The translations under genes were made by a program, and so were the position numbers. Positions 31,628 through 37,677 of a DNA stretch of 37,677 bases are shown here, piece by piece. The DNA comes from Gnetum montanum (lineage: Eukaryota; Streptophyta; Gnetopsida; Gnetales; Gnetaceae): assembly GCA_015680685.1 (NCBI GenBank), contig MNCI01016507.1, forward strand, positions 6,529 to 44,205, read 5' to 3'. A model generated the notes under the pieces. The model was not told the origin of the DNA and made no database searches. It worked only from the letters and a program-made list of their open reading frames with translations. The first letter of the stretch is position 1. Every line of letters starts with the position of its first letter.

Positions 31628-31730
31628 TGATAGGATGTGATATTGGGTCCCCAATATCGAGTCCAACGCGATATTGGGTCCCCTCTAGTGGGTACGTGAT
31701 ATCATGTACTTAAATTATATATATACATGA
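31628..31730 (+). promoter_or_regulatory. possible internal promoter of R5 ORF3 (ATAT array plus TATA)
   Basis: ATAT cores start at 31640, 31654, 31671 and 31699 (steps 14, 17, 28) with flanks TGATATTGGG, CAATATCGAG, CGATATTGGG and TGATATCATG. A TATATATATAC run follows at about 31716-31726. The left edge TGATAGGATGTGATATTG resembles the start of the solo LTR (TTATGATCCATGATATTG), so it may derive from an LTR U3. I could not find a matching LTR end, primer site or target duplication. A TCATCA at 31955-31960 is a possible but unproven LTR end. Confidence 0.5.
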
Positions 31731-32194
31731 GCCTCCCACACCTATCAACATCATTTTCAATTGTTCATGTGGAGGAAGTTTTTCAAATTTTCTTCTACAA
31801 CTTGCAATTGCACATTTCTCACTTCAATAACCATAACTTGCTCGCTGGTGCTTCGATTTTCATTCTGTCTAAACCTACTTAAACCTGGAGTGTTCAGCTT
31901 AGTCATGGGGGAAGGGTACACGTTGAATTACACATAATTTTTTTTTGAAATTCTTCATCACCTAAAGGACACTATCAAGGGTAATTAGTTATAAAACTAA
32001 TGAACATGTGCTAAAAACAATTACATCTCCTTATCCGGGAAACTAAACTCTAAAACCACCTCAGCAAAGTGGACCAAATATTAAAATCTTTTGGGGAAAA
32101 ATTCCTAATCTTAAAATCACACAGAAACAAAAAAAAACTCATTAAGGAAAGAAGTAAGGTATAACTTAACTTCAGTAAATAACCTTACTAATGC
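31731..32194 (+). other. leader of R5 ORF3, possible splice acceptor at its end
   Basis: No open frame is seen. Near its end lie CCTTACTAATGC (branch-point-like, 32183-32194) and GTGATTGCAG (ending 32214). R4 has ATCATTGTAG at the matching point before ORF3, followed by similar DNA (CCACCAAAG against CCCCAAAG). A spliced ORF3 message is possible but not shown. Confidence 0.35.
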
Positions 32195-34045
32195 TTGGCC
32201 CCATGTGATTGCAGAAGGCCCCAAAGTGTAGACAACAAGAAGGTCCCTCTCAAGGTGCATTTAAGAAACCTAGCAGAGGTAAAGGATAGGTGCTTGCTAG
32301 ACAACACACAAAGTAGGAGGAGCAACCGTTCAGTATCCATCAAGAAGACCCTGCTACTATACAATCAAGATAGGAAGAAGGAGGATCTACTGTAGTGCCT
32401 AAATCAGGTTGACACCTCACTATGCCTTTGGAATGTGTCTAGGCCATCCATGAAAGGTTCAAAGAAGCTGCAGTGATCATGAAACTAAACTTCATACCTT
32501 TCATAGAATATGCTCTCAAGGCTATTAGGGACCACCTTAAAGGATCCTCATTATGGCCTATCCTCTCTGAAAGTGGTGCTTGATACTTAGGAGCAATGTA
32601 CCAATTCTAGCACAATAAAGAAGAAGGAACCACAATTGACATTTGTGGTGTGTCTATTGTTTTTTCCATCAATGCGATTTTGGAAGTGTTAAACCTTCTA
32701 AACACAAGGCCAAAGGTTGCTCATCTATCCACTTTCTCTGATGTTGATGCATGAAATGTGTGGTTAGATAGAGCATATGGTAAAGAAGATAAAACCTATG
32801 GAGAGTTGACATTGGAAGAGAGAATCTACTTTAAAATTGGAACTTATCACATCTTTCCCACAAAATGGCTAAGTAGGATTTCAACATATGTGGCAAGAGG
32901 AAGTGCAATGTTGATGGGAAAGGTTAAATCTAACCTGCCTCATCTATATTTCATGGAGATCTTAAGGCTATTTGAAGAACACAAGATAAGGAAGTTCATG
33001 TTGCCCTTCCCTTGTCTCATCAGGAAGCTGTGTAAGCATGATAGTATTTGGGGATACACTAATGATGTCCTTAGAAAAGCCCAAAATGCTTCATACATTG
33101 AACTACTAAAGCCACCATCTATAAGGAACATTGTTGGTAAGATGTTGGGGCTAGAACAAGAAGAGGAATAGACTATGGGGCCCACTGCAACTCAACTTGC
33201 AGGGCCTAGCCAACCTCCAATCATGGGACCTAGTCAATAGTACGAAGTAGGGCCTATCATGAGCTAGTGATATCAACCATCATCACCATTGTAGGACTAC
33301 TAACCGTCGATGAGCCATCTCTGAGCCATCGCTGAGACGATCAATTGGGGAAGTTGTGATGATGCAAATCTCTTCTGCGTGATCGATGATATCGTACAAC
33401 CCATTGTCTCTATAGATCGTGCATGGGGTGAGGTGTCCATTCAAATAGGAGGAGGGGAGAGTTATTGATCACAAAAATTTTTAGGGAATGTTCCATCCTT
33501 TCAAGTGCAACTAGAGACAGGTGAAGGGGCCACAGTGGTGGTCATGCAGCACCAGGATGCAACGGGAGCTACAGAGGTGGTCACATACCACATCAAAGAA
33601 TGTTTTAACATCCCTATTGTGCCACCGGTAGATTTCACAGGAGCACAGGATGCTCAAAATCTTGCCAATCCCTCAATGACTCCTGTAGAGCATGATGATG
33701 TGCTTGATCGATTGCTGCAAATAGGATAGGTGATGACGTCCTTGTTTGACATTCTACAGGATGTTACGGTAGCACAATTAGACCTCATCTCTACCAAAGG
33801 AAAGCTAGTCATGATAGAGATGAGGGTCAAGCATGTAGAAGTAGAAGTTATAAAATTTTATGAAAGGCTCATAACCCTATAGGATGCATAGCAAGATCCC
33901 TCTCAATTTGTTCCCATAGACCAGCTAGACATCTTCGGGACTAAGCAACTCAACAAATTGCTGGCAAAAAATAAAAAGGTAGCAAAGAAAAAAGAGAAGG
34001 CCTACTAGAAAACCTCCATGGCATAAGCATAAACTTACGCACATG
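32195..34045 (+). pseudogene. R5 'ORF3', part before the solo LTR
   Basis: Reading in pieces: KVPLKVHLRNLAEVKDRCLL and SIKKTLLLYNQDRKKEDLL (32195-32395); FIPFIEYALKAIRDHLKGSS and GTTIDICGVSIVFSINAILE (32490-32690); then an unbroken 137-codon frame (32758-33171) with ERIYFKIGTYHIF, STYVARGSAMLMGKVKSNLP and YIELLKPPSIRNIVGKMLG. A Gln/Pro/Ser-rich link follows, then GATVVVMQHQDATGATEV and VEHDDVLDRLLQIG (33505-33729) and a Lys-rich stretch. Every block has a counterpart in R4 on the minus strand. The first half resembles the 'putative plant transposon protein' domain; no catalytic motif, signal peptide or membrane segment is apparent. Position (before the polypurine tract) is where envelope-like ORFs sit in Athila elements, but the content is not envelope-like. 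Confidence 0.65.
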
Positions 34046-34050
34046 CCAAG

Positions 34051-34866
34051 TTATGATCCATGATATTGCGTATGTGATATCACATCCGCAATATTGCGTC
34101 ACCCCCTACGATATTGCGTACGTGATATCGCAGCCTACCATCATGCCTATAAAAAAGAGATAGCTTTCCCTTGTTTTCCCATCTAGATCTAGAACCTAAG
34201 CCAAAATCTATTAGTTTTACCATTCCAGAATTAGAATAATTTCCATGTGCCCGCAGTAGGAGTCTCAAAGTGAACGGATCTTTATTCGAGAAAATTGTAC
34301 CTGAGCACACATTTGTGTATGGAAATAAACATGAACTTTTGGATAAACCTTGTAGCATATGGACTAAGCTAAATAGGACTTTGATTATTGTTAAATGTTT
34401 AAATGCTTTCTTAGATAATTAATCTCTCTCAACCCTTAACTCTCCTAGTTAAGTGCATTCAGTACGACTTCTTTGAGCACGTGTGCTATGCTTTGTAACT
34501 CAGTAACGAATAGTGTTTGGTAATCCCAGTAGCATTGCACTGGTTTAGGGTGTGTATGACAAGTGGGAATGAATACTGATGCTAGGAAGATTAAAGCTTA
34601 GTTAGTGAAAGTTAGTTACTTAGTCTCTTCACCCTTTCCCCTATTAGCATAGGTGATAAAAAGATAAAAGACATAAAAATCATATACCTCAAGCTCTCTT
34701 AACCATACAACCGTGAAAAATACAAGTATGTTTGGGAGGACAATGATTGATTAACCTTAAGTGTTCGATGAGGTGCATAAGCACTTAGTCCTTGGATTTC
34801 AACTGGATCACACATGTAACACTCTTATTCGTATGGTTGAGCATAGGGGTACCTCACCACTCATCA
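34051..34866 (+). mobile_element. solo LTR inserted in R5 ORF3
   Basis: 816 bp, starting TTATGATCC (TG mutated to TT) and ending CTCATCA. Flanked by CCAAG at 34046-34050 and again at 34867-34871, a perfect 5-bp target duplication. It resembles the R5 LTRs in layout: ATAT array, TATAAAAA at 34148, GTGCCCGCAGT, AATAAA at 34324-34329, GGTAATCCCAGTAGCA, CTTAACCATACA and GGGGTACCTCACC. It is a distinct subfamily, to which 1-192 also belongs. No internal DNA is present, so it formed by LTR-LTR recombination. Confidence 0.88.
34063..34155 (+). promoter_or_regulatory. phased ATAT array and TATA box, solo LTR
   Basis: ATAT cores start at 34063, 34077, 34091, 34111 and 34125 (steps 14, 14, 20, 14). 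TATAAAAA starts at 34148, 23 bases after the last core, exactly as in both R5 LTRs. The flanking bases (TGATATTGCG, CAATATTGCG, CGATATTGCG, TGATATCG) differ from the R5 LTRs, so spacing and core are conserved where the spacer sequence is not. Confidence 0.7.
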
Positions 34867-34871
34867 CCAAG

Positions 34872-35850
34872 GCACTCAATGCCTTACAAGAAGAAAATAA
34901 ACAACTCGTTGCTGAGAATCTTTGGTTAACCTATATAGAAAAACAAAAGAATGTTCTCGAAGAGAATTTTCAATGACTGCAAGAATAACTAATCAGGGTC
35001 ACCTAGGACATGAACCACTTGGCCAAGGAAAATTGAACCCTCTCAATGGAGGAGGTACATGCCATTCATTAGAAGATGACCATCGAAATAAGTGTGTGGT
35101 AGAATGAGGCCAAGTGGCATGAACAGTTAAAAGAGCACTTTCAAGACCAAGTGGGAACGCACAAACAAATCATTAAGAAGGAGATCCATATGGTCAAGGC
35201 CCACATCAATGATTTTAGTGCTAAACACACTGATTGGTGAGCCATATTGAACACATATGCATTTGCCCACAAGGTGGAACTTAAAAGTTAGGACTTGCAA
35301 ATTTAAGATCTCACGAAGTACATGGAGTTGGCAAATCTATGGTATGCCAACCTAGCCATGTTGATAGTAGGGTATCCAAGGATAGAGCTCAAGAAGAAAG
35401 TAGCTACCACCTATGCCAAGTATGAAGAAAAATTTGCAAAACACAAGAAAACATTGCAGAAACTAGAAGTTGCAAATTTTGAATTAGAGGTGGTTAAAGC
35501 AAGCTACCAAGGTTAAAAAGATGTCGTAATAAAATTGGCTTGATGACTTAAAGATTTTTAGGAATATAGGAACAAAGCCAGAGCCTATGAGGAGAAACAA
35601 CAGTTGTTTGCGGCCTAGTACATCAAGGGAAACAAAATATTTCTACAACTACCATGCCCATGGGACGTGCCAACTCTATCACACATTGGTGCATTAGCAT
35701 AGATGGCACAGGATCCTCGAACTGAAGAGGAGAAACTCCAGGCACTACTTCAATGTCATCAAATTCCAAAACCTGGAGCATAGGACAATGGGAAGCAACC
35801 CATGAAGGAGCCACTACCACCAAGAACCACATCAGTTCCACCCAATTTTG
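34872..35850 (+). pseudogene. R5 'ORF3', coiled-coil part after the solo LTR
   Basis: Directly after the second target copy the frame reads ALNALQEENKQLVAENLW and continues with stops as EISVW, KWHEQLKEHFQDQVGTHKQI, ELANLWYANLAMLIVGYPR and EKFAKHKKTLQKLEVANF (to 35516), then ARAYEEKQQLFAA and the Pro-rich end EPLPPRTTSVPPNFV. Leu and charged residues recur in heptad style, so a coiled coil is likely. R4 has the matching VALEKSNKIVVEN, VLEENIHQLREQF and LKEHSRAQVGMYKK without interruption. The first codons are in frame with the part before the solo LTR, so the LTR split one reading frame. Confidence 0.65.
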
Positions 35851-36033
35851 TAATTTTGTAATTTTGGGAATTTTGCATTTTTTGTGTTGTGCAAATTCTA
35901 TTCTATTGAGTTCTCCACTACAGCATGAATAGATCCCTTGTTAGTCAATAATCCCATACCTATCCACTATGTAATTAATGGGGTTTGTTCTCATTTTGAC
36001 TTGAGGATGAGTTTTCATTCAGTCATTGGGGTA
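35851..36033 (+). other. R5 3' noncoding end and polypurine tract
   Basis: T-rich DNA after ORF3 leads to TTGAGGATGAGTTTTCATTC and then AGTCATTGGGGTA, ending at 36033 just before the LTR start TGATGAATC. The R4 counterpart is GAAGATGAGTTTTAAGTCA then ATTTTGGGGGTA. GGGGTA next to the LTR is the best candidate for the plus-strand primer. Confidence 0.7.
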
Positions 36034-36911
36034 TGATGAATCATGATTCATCTGGTTGCAATATCAAACCCATGATATCGAATACGCAATATCGCACCCG
36101 ACAATGATATCGGACATGTGATATCGTGGTTCATGTGTGGGCCTATAAATACACATGTAGGCACATGGAAAAAGAAGTTTTAGATTAGTTTTAGTGAGTT
36201 AGTTTAGTGTACATTTTTTTTGTTAGTTTTTCTTCTCAACCCTTTCTTTTGGTGCATGCCTACACTGTGATGATGGTAATTGTATGACATCCTTTATTTG
36301 AGTGTGACGTACTTGGACATGCACATGACCAAAAATAAAGATCAAGATTACTTCATCATTGTAGCATTTACTTAGTTTAATTATTTAATTTTTATTATTA
36401 TGTATTACTTTCATAGTTAGTATCTCTCCACCTTAAATTCCTTAAACGTGGAATGAGTATGACTTAATCATGAGCATTTAAGTGTGACTACTTGGTAACC
36501 CAATAGCGTATGTAGGATTTGTGCTTGGTAATCAGAGTAGTAGTCATGCACGAGGTCTAAGATGTGTATGGATGATTAAGGAATGGATGCTCATTGCACG
36601 TAGTTTAGTTTAGATTCTCTCCCCCTATTCCCTCTGAACATAACTCTCTCTCCCTTTCCCTCCTAGCTTAGCTAAGATTATTTTCCATCGCCTCCAAGAG
36701 TAGCATTAGTGTAGGAACACATCATACACCTCACATTGGACTAAACCATACATGACAAAGCAAATACTAGTCTAGGTGGGAAGATAGTGAACTACAATCA
36801 ACAAGTAACTATCTAGATCCCACAACTAGCCTGTCTACGGAGTTCAATTGAATCATGTGTGAAACGCTCATATTTGTATGGTTGAGTGTAGGGGTACCTC
36901 ACCACTCATCA
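36034..36911 (+). mobile_element. R5 3' LTR, shared as 5' LTR of R6
   Basis: 878 bp, TGATGAATC...CTCATCA, with TGATGA/TCATCA inverted termini. It is nearly colinear with 27209-28098. TATA at 36144-36151 and AATAAA at 36334-36339. It is preceded by a polypurine tract (3' LTR context) and followed by a primer site and gag start (5' LTR context), so it joins two elements in tandem. Confidence 0.88.
36061..36151 (+). promoter_or_regulatory. phased ATAT/GATATC array and TATA box, shared LTR
   Basis: ATAT cores start at 36061, 36075, 36089, 36107 and 36121 (steps 14, 14, 18, 14), then TATAAATA at 36144 (23 bases on). It has one 14-bp unit fewer than the R5 5' LTR; the missing unit corresponds to GGGTACATGATATC at 27269-27282. 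Confidence 0.7.
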
Positions 36912-36930
36912 TTGGTGCCATTGCTAGGGA
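36912..36930 (+). other. R6 primer binding site (tRNA-Asp type)
   Basis: TTGGTGCCATTGCTAGGGA follows the LTR end directly. It differs from the tRNA-Asp primer site by C-to-T and G-to-A changes only. It is the best preserved of the three primer sites in the window. Confidence 0.8.
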
Positions 36931-37048
36931 TGGTGTAAGTTATTTAGACTAGTTATATCATACAAGATCGTTGTAACAAGTATTAAAGATATATCCTTTA
37001 GAAAAGAAATTAAATTAAATTCAATTAATTCATACACCACTCACAACA

Positions 37049-37677
37049 ATGTCTCTCTCACAAGACGATGCTAATGCCACAACTAGTGAGGAAATTCATT
37101 GGAGAACCAATGAATTAGATGATGAAGATAAAATTGGAGTACTCAACTTCATGCAGGAATTCCATATGTTCATGAGTATCCCAACGATACTCAAGGATTC
37201 TTGTCAACCAACTCTAAAACCTCTAGTAAGGATGGGACAACCCATAGAACGAGGATGCTTGAAAGGCCTTCAACCTTCTCAATAACTAACAAGAATCTGT
37301 TAGGGGATGATTGGAAAAATTACAAAAGTTAGGACAAGTTTTTCAATTCTTTCTCTTCCACTACTCCTTCAACGTTAGATCATGACACGGATGACTATCT
37401 TTCAAGGGATTGGCATAGAACTAAAAATTGAGCTCACAAAGAAAATCAAGAATGCCATCATGAATAAGGAAAACATTATCCCAACGCACAAACTCACAAC
37501 CTACTTAGTGGCGATGAACCCCTGCTGGCTACTAAGAGCCTAATGCCTATACAAGGGGCTGTTTGAATATCCTATAGGCATCACAAGGAAAGCCATCTAC
37601 CTAGGCTTCTCTTAAACAACTTTCCTAAGTTTTCTAGAGGCTATGATTTAGATTTGCAACATCATCTACAAGCCTTC
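37049..37677 (+). pseudogene. R6 gag, 5' part, runs off the window
   Basis: It starts MSLSQDDANATTSEEIHWRT, matching R5 gag, and continues with FMQEFHMFMSIPTILKDS to a stop at 37285. Later DNA (GAACCCCTGCTGGCTACTAA, then AGGCTATGATTTAGATTTGC near the end) matches 28408 and 28538 in R5 and leads into the capsid core, which lies beyond the window. About 260 bases here are absent from R5. Frame breaks show it is degenerate, but whether R6 has pol cannot be seen. Confidence 0.75.

Larger units (their letters stand above)
27209..36911 (+). mobile_element. R5: non-autonomous Gag+ORF3 LTR retrotransposon
   Basis: Bounded by two clearly related LTRs (27209-28098 and 36034-36911), with a tRNA-Asp-type primer site after the first and a polypurine tract before the second. 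Inside, on the plus strand: gag (28234-30273), a noncoding spacer, an ATAT/TATA segment (31628-31730), ORF3 (32195-35850) and a 3' noncoding part. No RT, RNase H, protease or integrase wording is seen. ORF3 is interrupted by a solo LTR (34051-34866). The whole is inserted in R4 gag. The second LTR also serves as the start of a further copy (R6), so the right boundary is shared. Confidence 0.75.

Noticed and set aside
27236-36151. Regular GATATC repeats considered as CRISPR or satellite DNA
   Set aside because: Repeats are 4-10 bp with varied spacers, confined to LTR U3 before TATA boxes in a plant-type genome; no cas genes and no long array.
1-37677. Search for tRNA, rRNA, snRNA genes and intact host genes
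   Set aside because: No cloverleaf A/B-box pairs, rRNA blocks or long intact frames were recognised by eye; a tRNAscan-SE or Rfam run would be decisive.

Overview
This window looks like repeat-rich nuclear DNA from a land plant, probably a seed plant with a large, heavily methylated genome. A gymnosperm is possible, but that is only a weak inference from the P450 relic and the retrotransposon types. There are no bacterial operons, Shine-Dalgarno sites, tRNA or rRNA genes, and no intact host gene. Almost everything recognisable is a decayed Ty3/gypsy-type LTR retrotransposon, plus one cytochrome P450 pseudogene. Protein similarities were judged by eye from family motifs; no searches were run.

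Layout. 1-192 is the 3' end of an LTR cut by the window edge. R1 (about 0.2-7.9 kb, minus) is the most complete element: 5' LTR 6776-7893, tRNA-Asp-type primer site, gag, protease, reverse transcriptase (RT), RNase H and integrase, all with stops and damaged catalytic residues. 8505-9350 is the N-terminal half of a P450 gene, cut off where R2 begins. R2 (9362 to about 17545, plus) has two related LTRs, gag and protease, but lost nearly all RT, RNase H and the integrase core. R3 (about 17.55-19.92 kb, minus) is a relative of R2 with gag, protease and an RNase H domain, and no RT. R4 (20.67-27.2 kb, minus) has a 3' LTR related to that of R1, a large non-pol ORF (here 'ORF3') and a gag fragment. 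R5 (27209-36911, plus) is inserted into the gag of R4. It has two similar LTRs, gag and the same ORF3, and no visible pol. ORF3 of R5 is split by a solo LTR (34051-34866) with 5-bp target duplications. The second R5 LTR is followed by another primer site and gag start (R6) running off the window.

How the parts may work together. R4 and R5 share one architecture: gag, a 2-kb noncoding spacer, ORF3, polypurine tract, LTR, with no pol. R1 has a related LTR, primer site and gag plus a full pol. The simplest reading is a non-autonomous Gag+ORF3 lineage once mobilised by R1-like autonomous relatives.

The most striking unexplained structure is in the LTR promoters. Three LTRs (R5 5', R5 3' and the solo LTR) carry five or six short ATAT-centred, often GATATC-palindromic sites in register: 14, 14, 18 or 20, then 14 bp apart, with the last site exactly 23 bp before a TATA box. 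A related array sits inside R5 upstream of ORF3, with a weaker counterpart at the matching place in R4, suggesting an internal promoter for ORF3.
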